Shown piece by piece: positions 16,684 to 23,995 of a DNA stretch of 36,177 bases. Numbering within the stretch: position 1 is the stretch's first letter; every line of letters starts with the position of its first letter. Under the pieces are notes generated by a model. It ran no database searches, was not told the origin of the DNA, and saw only the letters and a program-made list of their open reading frames with translations. The stretch lies in contig CALVIU010000011.1 of assembly GCA_944331835.1 (NCBI GenBank), forward strand, positions 1 through 36,177, read 5' to 3'. Position numbers and translations under genes: made by a program. This DNA is from an uncultured Bacilli bacterium. GTDB taxonomy: Bacteria > Bacillota_I > Bacilli_A > RF39 > UBA660.

Positions 16684-17991
16684 ATGTTTGAATATATGGG
16701 AGATAGAATAAGTAATGCAATAAAAAATATTCGTGGTATGGGTAAAATTACTGAAGAAAATATCAGCGATGCTATGCGTGAAATTAGAATGGCTTTACTT
16801 GAAGCAGATGTTAACTATCAAGTAGTGAAAGAATTTGTGGCAGATGTTAAAGAAAAAGCTTTAAATGCTGAAGTAGAGAAAAGTTTAAAGCCTGATGAAT
16901 TATTTTTAAAGATTGTTAAAGATGAATTAGTGTCACTACTAGGTGGAGATTATGTACCACTTGAAGTAGATAAGAAACCAACAATTTTAATGCTTGTTGG
17001 TCTTCAAGGTAGTGGTAAAACAACTACAGCTGGTAAATTATCTAATTATTTAAGAAAGAAACATGCGAAAAAGCCACTACTTATAGCAGTAGACATATAT
17101 CGTCCAGCAGCAATCGATCAACTTAAAACTATTGGTAAGGAATTGAATGTTCCAGTATTTAGTGAAGAAAATAAAAGGGTAGTAGAAATTGTAGAAGATG
17201 GTCTAAATTATGCTAAGGAAAATAATAATGATTATATAATCATCGATACAGCAGGGCGTCTTCAAATAGATGAGACCTTAATGCAAGAGCTAAAAGATAT
17301 CGATGCTACAGTTCATCCTGATGAAAAAATACTAGTAATTGATGGTTCAATGGGACAAGATGCTATCAATGTTATCACTGGTTTTAATGATTCACTCACT
17401 TTAACTGGATGCATTTTAACTAAACTTGATGGTAATACCAAAGGTGGGGTAGCGCTATCAGTACGCCACTTAACACATATTCCAATCAAATTTGTTGGTA
17501 ATTCTGAAAAAATGGATGGTTTATCAGAGTTTTATCCCGAAAGAATGGCTGAACGTATCCTTGATATGGGAGATATTCTAGAAATTGTATCAAAAGTTGA
17601 AGATGTAATTGATGAAGATGAAGCCAAAAGACAAGCCATGAAGATGAAAAAAGGAACATTCGATTTGGAAGACTTCCTAGGAACTTTAAAACAAATAAAA
17701 AAATTAGGACCTCTTGAAAATATTTTAAAAATGCTTCCTCAAGCTAGAAAAATGGGCCTTAATAATGTTTCAATCGATCCAAAAGATTTAGCTCATGTTG
17801 AGGCGATAATTCAATCGATGACACCTTATGAAAGAAGACATCCCGAAATACTTAAAGCGACTCGTAAACAAAGAATTGCCAAGGGAAGTGGTAGAAGTGT
17901 TGAAGAAGTAAATAGACTACTAAAACAATTTGAAATGATGAAAGATATGATGAAAAAACTAAATAGTGGTAACTTAAAAATGCCTTTTTAA
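16684..17991 (+). CDS. ffh: Signal recognition particle protein Ffh
   Basis: A 435-residue SRP54 GTPase of normal length. The N domain helical bundle (1-95) includes the ALLEADVN motif. The G domain has G1 GLQGSGKT (106-113), the DIYRPAAIDQL box (137-147), G3 DTAGR (188-192) and G4 TKLDG (246-250). The helical M domain (about 300-435) binds 4.5S RNA and signal peptides and includes SMTPYERRHPEI and the GSG-containing RIAKGSGRSVEEVNRLLKQF motif. It acts with FtsY in co-translational targeting of membrane proteins. It stands alone here: ylxM, often its neighbour in Firmicutes, is not next to it. Confidence 0.97.
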   Translation: MFEYMGDRISNAIKNIRGMGKITEENISDAMREIRMALLEADVNYQVVKEFVADVKEKALNAEVEKSLKPDELFLKIVKDELVSLLGGDYVPLEVDKKPTILMLVGLQGSGKTTTAGKLSNYLRKKHAKKPLLIAVDIYRPAAIDQLKTIGKELNVPVFSEENKRVVEIVEDGLNYAKENNNDYIIIDTAGRLQIDETLMQELKDIDATVHPDEKILVIDGSMGQDAINVITGFNDSLTLTGCILTKLDGNTKGGVALSVRHLTHIPIKFVGNSEKMDGLSEFYPERMAERILDMGDILEIVSKVEDVIDEDEAKRQAMKMKKGTFDLEDFLGTLKQIKKLGPLENILKMLPQARKMGLNNVSIDPKDLAHVEAIIQSMTPYERRHPEILKATRKQRIAKGSGRSVEEVNRLLKQFEMMKDMMKKLNSGNLKMPF

Positions 17992-18009
17992 GTTACTTTT
18001 TCTTTTATC

Positions 18010-18093
18010 CCAAAACTTGGAAGTAAAGTGCTCCAATTTGTGGAAATGAAATACCCCAATTTATGGAAATAAAATACCCCAATTTATGGAAAA
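18010..18093 (+). repeat. Tandem array of a 23-bp unit (about 3.7 copies)
   Basis: Units at 18010-18032 (divergent), 18033-18055, 18056-18078 and a partial one from 18079. Each holds CCAA-n-TGGAA, a small dyad (CCAAaacTTGG in the first), followed by a GTAAAGTG/ATGAAATACC-like tail. Iteron-like spacing suggests protein binding sites. It sits where the N-terminus of the following ATPase gene should be. Confidence 0.8.
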
Positions 18094-19209
18094 ATGAAGA
18101 TAACTATAAGGAATTAGCAAATATTAAACCTTCTATACTATTACAAGGAGAGAAGCCAAGATTAATCGATGAGTGGCAACTAGCACCAAAATTATGGAAT
18201 GCTGTTAGGTATGCTGTTGATACCGCTGGTGATGTCAATCAATTTATTTTAACTGGTTCGGCAACCCCGGTTGAAGATCCTACTATGCATAGTGGAGTAG
18301 GTAGATTCTCATTTGTTAATATGAAACCATTATCTTTATATGAATCTGGTGAGTCAAACGGTGTCATTTCTTTACAAGATTTATTGGATGAAAAAGTTAA
18401 TATCGATGGAAAACAATCTGATTTATCTTATGAAGATTTAGTTTATGCCTTATGTCGAGGAGGTTGGCCAAACTCTTTGAAAATGGCAAAAGAAGATGCA
18501 TTAGAAGTGGGCATCCAATTATTTAAACACTTTGGTCAGTTCAGATATTTCTAGAATTGATGGAGTTAATAGGGATCCTCAACTTGCTAGTATCATATTA
18601 AAATCATATAGTAGATTGGTATCTACAATTGGTCCAAATGGAGCATTATTTGAAGATATTAAAGCAAACTATGGCGATATATCAGAAAAAACAATTTCAG
18701 ATTACCTTAATGTGTTAAAAAAATTATATATTATTGAAGAAATAGCAGCATGGAACCCTAATATTAGAAGTAAAACAACGATTAGAACATCCCCCAAAAA
18801 GATGTTGATAGATCCATCCCTAGCAGTTGCGGCCTTAGGTTGTTCATATAATGAATTATTATTAGATGTAAATACTTTAGGTTTATTATTTGAAAATTTA
18901 GTAAATAGAGATTTAAGTATCTATGCGGGCTCTATCGGTGGAACATTAAATCACTATAGAGATAGATATGGACTAGAATGTGATAATGTAATTCATTTTA
19001 AAAATGGTAAATATGCCTTAGTTGAAGTAAAACTAAGTAAAGAAAAAATAGAAGAAGCCGAAGAGCATTTATTAAAGTTAAAAGAATTAATTAGTCAAAA
19101 TCCTAAATTAAAAGAACCAACATTTATGATGGTTGTCACTGCAACTAAAACTGCATATAAAACGGAAAATGGGGTATTAGTAGTACCTATTGGTTGTCTA
19201 AAAAATTAG
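18094..19209 (+). pseudogene. Decayed AAA_14/DUF4143 ATPase, copy 1
   Basis: Two reading frames together cover most of an AAA_14/DUF4143 ATPase. The first frame (from about 18094 to 18554) has LIDEWQLAPKLWNAVRYAVD, the sensor-like FILTGSATP and a HSGVGRF motif. The second (18535-19209) has SSDISRIDGVNRDP, a winged-helix-like stretch and the DUF4143 nuclease-like end with ALVEVKLSKEKIEEA. They join through a one-base frameshift near 18535. The N-terminal 50 or so residues with Walker A are missing and replaced by the 23-bp repeats. The apparent ATG at 18063 lies inside that repeat array. Such ATPases are thought to be mobile or toxin-antitoxin-linked, but no function is proven. Confidence 0.8.
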
Positions 19210-19283
19210 TGTTACCCTCCGTTTTTCGCCAAAATGCTGACAAATACTAATAAATATCGTAAAATTAGGCTAGGTGATTAAAA

Positions 19284-20073
19284 ATGAAAAGAAAATTTTA
19301 TGATGTTTTAACTAATTGGGATAAATCAGATAGTAAGATGCCTTTAATGGTTGTTGGGGCTAGACAAGTAGGAAAAACTTATATAATAGATAAATATTGC
19401 AAATATTATTAATTCTTATGTTTTGGATATGAAAAAATATACTGATGATAAAGAAAATATTAGAATAGAAAGAATATATAATGATATACCTAGTCAACTT
19501 GCTAAAGAAAATCAAAAATTCGTATTTGCTAAGTTAGATAAACATGATAATAGAAAAAGAAATTATATTACCTCTATTGATTGGTTAATATCAAGTCTAC
19601 TTGTATTACCGTGTTATAATATAACTAATCCCAAATACCCACTAAAAGTATATTTTGATTATGATTCATACAAACTTTTCTTAAATGATACGGGAATCCT
19701 TTGTAATTTAGCGGGTATTTCAAGTATTGATGTACTAATGAATAACGATTTAGATTATAAAGGTGTTTTAGTTGAAAATTATGTTGCTACTGAATTATTA
19801 AAAATGGAATTTGACTTAGGTTATTGGAGTAGAAAAGATAAAACATCTGGTTCATCAGAAGTTGACTTTATAATACAGAATAATAGCAATATAATACCAA
19901 TTGAAGTAAAAGCGGGAACTGATATGAAATCAAAATCTTTAGAAATATATAATGAGAAATATAAACCTACTTTAATAATTAAAATATCAGCTAAAAACTT
20001 TGGAAAAAAAGATAATTTAAAAACTATTCCTTTATATGCAACATTTTGCTTAAAAAAATTGAAAGAGAGTTAA
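19284..20073 (+). pseudogene. Decayed AAA_14/DUF4143 ATPase, copy 2
   Basis: The gene starts at ATG 19284 behind AGGTGAT and reads a Walker A motif GARQVGKTYI (about residues 27-36), then stops at TAA 19410. A second frame (19423-20073) resumes with IYNDIPSQLAKENQKFVFAKL, a DUF4143 segment with LNDTGILCNLAG, and EVDFIIQNNSNIIPIEVKAG, a PD-(D/E)xK-like core. Compared with the usual 400-450 residues, about 150 residues of the ATPase core between the two parts are gone (Walker B, sensor). It belongs to a different branch from copy 1. Internal deletion plus frame change means it is inactive. Confidence 0.8.
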
Positions 20074-20095
20074 AGGCGTGTTAACTCTCTTTTTA
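20062..20095. terminator. Bidirectional terminator between convergent genes
   Basis: A 12-bp perfect stem (20062-20073 with 20081-20092, AAAGAGAGTTAA and complement) with A's before and T's after. It serves the ATPase remnant on the plus strand and the M3-like peptidase on the minus strand, and includes both stop codons. Confidence 0.85.
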
Positions 20096-21137
20096 AGTGA
20101 GATTCAAATGAATCTAGACTAGATGTAGGATTAATACCTAAATCTCTTATTTCTTTAAAATAACTTTTAGCATCTTTTCTTAAATCTATTGCCATTATTT
20201 TTTTTAGAAGATAAAAAGCATAATCAGGATTTTCTTTATATATTAAATATAATTCAATAGCAAAGATATAACCAACTATATATATGAAATCATTGGAAGG
20301 GTGTACTCCGATTATTTCTTCTAATTCTTCTGTATTGGAATGTTTTATAAGAAAGTTAATAAAACTTTTTATATCATTAGTATCATTATTACTATAAGCT
20401 TTAATTGATTTTAATATTTGAAATTCTTTATTTAATAGAAAGGCGTTTTCACAAGTTACATCCCAAAATTCATAATTGGAAGCAATTGCTTTTTTGCCAA
20501 GAGTAGCGTCTTTAGTGTAGTATTCTGTACATAGTAATTCAAAAAATGTACTAATTATTTCGTGAAAAGCATATAAAGAAGTTAATAAAGTACCACTATA
20601 GTTAGTTAGAAATTGAATACCATGACCATATTCATGGGCCATTGTAGCGACATCTGCAAATTCATTTTTCTTTTCAATTCTTAAATAATATGATTTATCG
20701 AAAGGTAAATACATACTGTCGGCATAAAAACTTAATTCACCTTGTCCATCAACAAAGTAAGCGTTTTTCCTTTGTCTATATAATTTTAAAAATAATTGGT
20801 ATATTTCTTTAGATGTAGCATTTTTGAAAAAGTCATGGGTTAATTCTAATAAATCATTATTTGATAAAACAAGGTCTGGATAGGGATAATATGGCATATC
20901 ATCATCAACATGTTTGGCTAAATTTTCACATAAAGGCCAGAGATTTTGACTGCCAATTAAACTTTGATATTCACTTAATAAGCATTCTTCGATAGTTTCA
21001 GGAATAGTATAAGGTTTCATTAGATAACTTTTAATTGTTTTTATACTTTCTTCTAATTCTTCTTTTTTATCTTCACTTACTTTTCCGCGTATACTTTCAA
21101 ATTCTTTTAGTCTTTTTCTTAGCGCTTTATAATACAT
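20070..21137 (-). CDS. M3-like zinc metallopeptidase (short oligoendopeptidase F relative)
   Basis: A 355-residue cytoplasmic protein with the zinc motif HEYGH (168-172) in ATMAHEYGHGIQFL, and a downstream glutamate in FHEIISTFFELL (E193) that fits the third zinc ligand of the M3 clan. M3 oligopeptidases such as PepF are about 600 residues; this one lacks the long N-terminal helical lobe and resembles only the catalytic half. The start ATG 21137 is preceded by AGAGGGA. It probably cleaves short peptides in the cytoplasm. Its short length looks natural rather than broken, because the N-terminus starts with a good ribosome site. Confidence 0.8.
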   Translation of the reverse strand: MYYKALRKRLKEFESIRGKVSEDKKEELEESIKTIKSYLMKPYTIPETIEECLLSEYQSLIGSQNLWPLCENLAKHVDDDMPYYPYPDLVLSNNDLLELTHDFFKNATSKEIYQLFLKLYRQRKNAYFVDGQGELSFYADSMYLPFDKSYYLRIEKKNEFADVATMAHEYGHGIQFLTNYSGTLLTSLYAFHEIISTFFELLCTEYYTKDATLGKKAIASNYEFWDVTCENAFLLNKEFQILKSIKAYSNNDTNDIKSFINFLIKHSNTEELEEIIGVHPSNDFIYIVGYIFAIELYLIYKENPDYAFYLLKKIMAIDLRKDAKSYFKEIRDLGINPTSSLDSFESHLKRELTRL

Positions 21138-21232
21138 TGTAATCCCTCTTTTTAATATGTTTTTTATATTAACACAAATTTAGAAAAAAACAAATAGTAT
21201 TTTGAATGTCGATTTTTGTCGGACCCTTTTTC

Positions 21233-21261
21233 TTGCAATTACATTTATTTACCATTAGAAT
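21233..21261 (+). promoter_or_regulatory. Promoter of small-peptide gene B
   Basis: TTGCAA (21233-21238), 17 bases, TAGAAT (21256-21261), then 8 bases to GTTACC at 21270. Identical geometry to the locus A promoter. Confidence 0.78.
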
Positions 21262-21269
21262 AATTAACC

Positions 21270-21485
21270 GTTACCTTTAGTGGAAGTCTGCTTTTCTTTG
21301 CCGGATTCCGGCTTCAGGGGGTTTTCTTCGGGAGATCAGGATGAAAGCGAGGCGAGGTTATGAATGATAATGAATTTTGTCTAGTAATAATAATTGTGGT
21401 TCTTGCTTTAATCGGCAAGATAAACGAAAAAAGACGCTAAATAGCGTCCTACCCAAAAGTAGGCGTTACCACCACTAAAGGTAAC
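21270..21485. repeat. 14-bp perfect inverted repeat framing locus B
   Basis: GTTACCTTTAGTGG at 21270-21283 and its exact complement at 21472-21485. The first copy lies at the predicted 5' end of the peptide mRNA and the second near its 3' end. The antisense RNA therefore begins with the same sequence as the mRNA. Long-range 5'-3' pairing of the mRNA is the likely role. Confidence 0.85.
21360..21440 (+). CDS. Small hydrophobic peptide B, type I toxin-like
   Basis: A 26-residue peptide: acidic N-terminus MNDNE, a hydrophobic core of about 14 residues with a VIII run, and a basic tail (K, K, R, R). A single membrane helix with a charged end is typical of type I toxins. GAGG at 21349-21352 is the probable ribosome site. 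In the leader are a GCCGG/CCGGC hairpin (21300-21312) and GGGGGTTTT, matched in locus A by another hairpin and the same tract. The peptide is clearly related to peptide A in length and layout (MN start, acidic head, aliphatic helix). Its 3' end overlaps the antisense RNA terminator. No named family recognised. Confidence 0.7.
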   Translation: MNDNEFCLVIIIVVLALIGKINEKRR

Positions 21486-21491
21486 ACTTAC
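21427..21491 (-). ncRNA. Antisense RNA of small-peptide locus B (predicted)
   Basis: About 65 bases on the minus strand, from the start predicted by the promoter at 21526-21498 to a terminator hairpin GACGCT/AGCGTC (21448-21443 with 21438-21433) followed by six T on that strand (21432-21427). It contains two further small stems (GTTACC/GGTAAC and CCTAC/GTAGG). It overlaps the last 14 bases of the peptide gene and the whole 3' untranslated region, a type I antitoxin arrangement. Confidence 0.7.
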
Positions 21492-21497
21492 ATGTAT

Positions 21498-21526
21498 AAT
21501 ATATCAAAATAACAATCTTTATGCAA
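21498..21526 (-). promoter_or_regulatory. Promoter of the antisense RNA of locus B
   Basis: On the minus strand TTGCAT (21526-21521), 17 bases, TATATT (21503-21498). Transcription would start near 21491, pointing at the 3' end of the peptide gene. Confidence 0.7.
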
Positions 21527-21543
21527 CATTTTTTGAAAATAAA

Positions 21544-21572
21544 TAGACATATTTATAAAAATTTAGTACAAT
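21544..21572 (+). promoter_or_regulatory. Promoter candidate for the large anchored protein gene
   Basis: TAGACA (21544-21549), 17 bases, TACAAT (21567-21572), with AGGTGAT at 21584-21590 as ribosome site for GTG 21595. Confidence 0.55.
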
Positions 21573-21594
21573 ATCTATAAGATAGGTGATAATA

Positions 21595-23211
21595 GTGCAA
21601 AAGGTTACGAAAAGAAATATTGCTTTAGCAATTATATTTTTATTAATATTAGTGGTAGTTGCCTTACTTATAGGTAATTTTACTTATTCATTTTTAGGAG
21701 CAGATATTTCTGATGATGTAAATACCCAAGGTGAAACTACAGCATCCGGAGATACACTAATATTTAGTAGTGGTAATACCCTTTCTTTACATGCAACAAC
21801 TGATAACTTTAATGCTACCAGTGGTAATTTAACAGATACTACTAATCCTTCAGTAAGACTTATAGCAAGTAGTAGAACAAATAATGCAACAGCAACATAC
21901 TTTGCAGGAATTAGAATATATGAAAATACTTATACATATTCTAGTGGAACTACTGCCGAAGTAATACTGACAGTAAGAGATGAAAATGGTGCATTACTTG
22001 AAGCAAGTAGTGATGAACTTCCATATGTAACAGTAAATGGTGTCTCAGGATTTGATATAACAGGCAAAACTGGAGCTTTTAACATAGCCATAGACCATCC
22101 AATATCTACGACTTCATCAACCAATGGAACAACCCATACTTGGACATTTACTCTAACATTTGTAAATCTAGAAACCGACCAATCAATAAATGAAAATGCT
22201 AATTTAGAAATGGATGTTGTACTTCAACAAGATAGGATAGCAATGCCAACATTTGCAGAGATATGTAGAGAAGAAAACTCTAATACTTTAGCCTGCAAAG
22301 TTGCAACGACTTATACAGAAGATGGCGAAAACGGACTTTACTATCACGATGGAGTTGGAACTTATACCAATGCCGATCAAGAAGCGGGAGATAATTCATA
22401 TAGATATTCTGGAGCAAATCCAAATAATTATGTATGTTTTGGTTCAGATGAAGAAACGTGCCCAGCAGATAACCTATACCGCATCATAGGAGTATTTGAT
22501 GATGATAAAGATAGTAATTATCAAATAAAATTAATAAGGGCTGATTATACAACAAGTGCAATGTTAGGAACTGATGGAAGAGATTATTATGGTGCTTATT
22601 CAAGCAGTACATCAAATTATAAAGGAAGTATGGATACAAGTACAATAGCAGGATATAGATGGAATTATGATACAAGTGTAAGTACGTATGGATCAAATAA
22701 TTGGACAACAAGTGAATTTAATACAATAAATCTAAATACAAATTATTGGAATTATTTAGGTACAACATGGCAAAACTTAATAGCAGAAACCACTTGGCAT
22801 CTCGGAGGAATGACATCAAGTAGTAATACAGCCAAAGCATTTTATGATGGCGAAAGAAATAATGCGGGATATGGCAGTAACCCAACAACCTATACTGATG
22901 AAATAGGATTAATGTATGCAAGTGATTATGGATATGCTGCAAGTCCCGATGCATGGGCAACAAATTTAAGTTCATATAGCAGTTCAACAATAACATCAAA
23001 CAATTGGCTGTATATGGGAGCGGTAGAATGGACGATTAATCCATATTCGTCGAGCAGTAACTTCGTGTTTCGTGTGCACCTCAGTGGCTCCTTGAGCGGC
23101 CACAACGCTTTCTACGGGTATGCCGCTAGACCGGTCTTTTATCTAGAATCTAATGTAGAACTTAACGGAGGAACAGGAACTTCAAGTGATCCATATCGCC
23201 TTGCAGTGTGA
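21595..23211 (+). CDS. Surface-anchored protein with diversified-looking C-terminal lectin-like domain
   Basis: I start it at GTG 21595 because AGGTGAT lies 4 bases upstream. The 538-residue protein has a signal anchor (about 8-31), an exterior Ser/Thr-rich beta domain (about 40-220), a CREEN...LACKV segment with a cysteine pair CFGSDEETC, and a C-terminal domain of about 240 residues. That domain starts NLYRIIGVFDDD and ends RPVFYLESNVELNGGTGTSSDPY. This C-terminal style (ARPVxYL) is that of formylglycine-enzyme/C-type-lectin-like folds used as targets by diversity-generating retroelements. The codons at 23041-23136 change sharply: 54 of the first 100 bases are G/C, and 15 of 32 codons end in C, in a gene otherwise ending in A or T. 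It probably displays a binding site at the cell surface. The fold call is inference. Confidence 0.65.
   Translation: MQKVTKRNIALAIIFLLILVVVALLIGNFTYSFLGADISDDVNTQGETTASGDTLIFSSGNTLSLHATTDNFNATSGNLTDTTNPSVRLIASSRTNNATATYFAGIRIYENTYTYSSGTTAEVILTVRDENGALLEASSDELPYVTVNGVSGFDITGKTGAFNIAIDHPISTTSSTNGTTHTWTFTLTFVNLETDQSINENANLEMDVVLQQDRIAMPTFAEICREENSNTLACKVATTYTEDGENGLYYHDGVGTYTNADQEAGDNSYRYSGANPNNYVCFGSDEETCPADNLYRIIGVFDDDKDSNYQIKLIRADYTTSAMLGTDGRDYYGAYSSSTSNYKGSMDTSTIAGYRWNYDTSVSTYGSNNWTTSEFNTINLNTNYWNYLGTTWQNLIAETTWHLGGMTSSSNTAKAFYDGERNNAGYGSNPTTYTDEIGLMYASDYGYAASPDAWATNLSSYSSSTITSNNWLYMGAVEWTINPYSSSSNFVFRVHLSGSLSGHNAFYGYAARPVFYLESNVELNGGTGTSSDPYRLAV
23050..23136 (+). other. Candidate variable region (NNC-codon, GC-rich block)
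   Basis: Within the coding frame, the segment encoding roughly SSSNF to AARPV has 15 C-ending codons (AGC, AAC, TTC, CAC, GGC and so on) and almost no A. Template-directed adenine mutagenesis of AAC-rich template codons gives exactly such NNC codons. No near-copy rich in AAC (a template repeat) and no reverse transcriptase is in the window, so this is a hypothesis. Confidence 0.45.
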
Positions 23212-23221
23212 TGACCTTTAA

Positions 23222-23255
23222 GCCTCCGCCGGCGGCTCTTAATCCGCCCGGAGGC
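23222..23255 (+). other. GC-rich hairpin after the variable-looking gene
   Basis: GCCTCCG-2-GGCGG, loop CTCTTAAT, CCGCC-CGGAGGC: 12 base pairs, nearly all G-C, starting 10 bases after the TGA stop. There is no T run, so it is not a normal terminator of this genome, whose others are A/T-rich. DGR targets often carry a GC-rich hairpin shortly after the variable region. Confidence 0.75.
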
Positions 23256-23314
23256 CGCGAGTTATCAACAAAAAACAAAGTTAACTAAATGTAAATAAGA
23301 AAGAGAGATAAAAT

Positions 23315-23995
23315 ATGGAAAAAGTAAACAGAATATTATGGGGGTTAGTTTTTATAGTATTAGGGATTATTGTAGCCCTTAATGCATTAGATATTATTGA
23401 TTTTAATATCTTCTTTAATGGATGGTGGACATTACTTATAATAATTCCATGTTTCATTGGTTTATTTGATACAACCAATGAAAGTAGGATTGGTAATATT
23501 ATTGGTCTTATTATTGGTATAGTATTGCTATTATTATGTAATGGATGGATAAGATTTGATTTAATATTCAAATTATTCGTTCCAGCAATATTAGTATTTA
23601 TTGGAATCTATTTAATATTTGGTAATATGTTTAGAAGTAAAATTACTGAAAAGATCCACGAAACTAAGAGTAAAAGTGATAGTGAATCTATTTGTGCAAC
23701 ATTTTCTGAACAATTTGTTGTTAAAAATGATGAAGAATTTAAAAATGCTAACTTAGATGCTATATTTGGCAGTGTGGTACTTGATTTAACTAACGCCAAA
23801 ATCAAAAATGAGGCTGTGATTACTGCTAGTGCTATATTTGGTGGTATTGATATAATTGTTCCTAAAGATGTGGAAGTAAAAGTTAAATCCACTCCAATAT
23901 TTGGTGGCGTAAGTAATAAGAGTAAAACTAAGGATGCTAAAAAAGTGATTTATGTTGATGCTCTTGCCTTATTTGGGAGTGTAGATATCAAATGA
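23315..23995 (+). CDS. LiaF-like membrane protein
   Basis: A 226-residue protein. The first half has four hydrophobic helices in a LiaI/LiaF-like layout (about 8-25, 34-52, 60-78 and 86-106). The second half (about 130-226) is a small beta-helix-like domain with LDAIFGSVVLDLTNAKI and repeated IFGG motifs, as in the C-terminal DUF2154/LiaF domain. LiaF in Bacilli restrains the LiaRS cell-envelope stress system. No liaR or liaS gene is next to it, so a general envelope role is safer. It overlaps the next gene by 4 bases (ATGA). Confidence 0.8.
   Translation: MEKVNRILWGLVFIVLGIIVALNALDIIDFNIFFNGWWTLLIIIPCFIGLFDTTNESRIGNIIGLIIGIVLLLLCNGWIRFDLIFKLFVPAILVFIGIYLIFGNMFRSKITEKIHETKSKSDSESICATFSEQFVVKNDEEFKNANLDAIFGSVVLDLTNAKIKNEAVITASAIFGGIDIIVPKDVEVKVKSTPIFGGVSNKSKTKDAKKVIYVDALALFGSVDIK

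Noticed and set aside
19205..19225. Third copy of the small-peptide cassette (GTGTTACCCT near 19209)
   Set aside because: Only about ten bases match. No TAGAAT promoter, GGGGGTTTT tract, peptide frame or inverted partner was found around it.
22301..22999. Open frames opposite or shifted within the large surface protein gene
   Set aside because: They have skewed residue content (runs of Leu, Tyr, His and Ile on the minus strand), lack ribosome sites and mirror the codons of the real gene.
23281..23892. Minus-strand frames opposite the LiaF-like gene
   Set aside because: No ribosome site, residue content typical of antisense frames, and the plus-strand gene is well supported.
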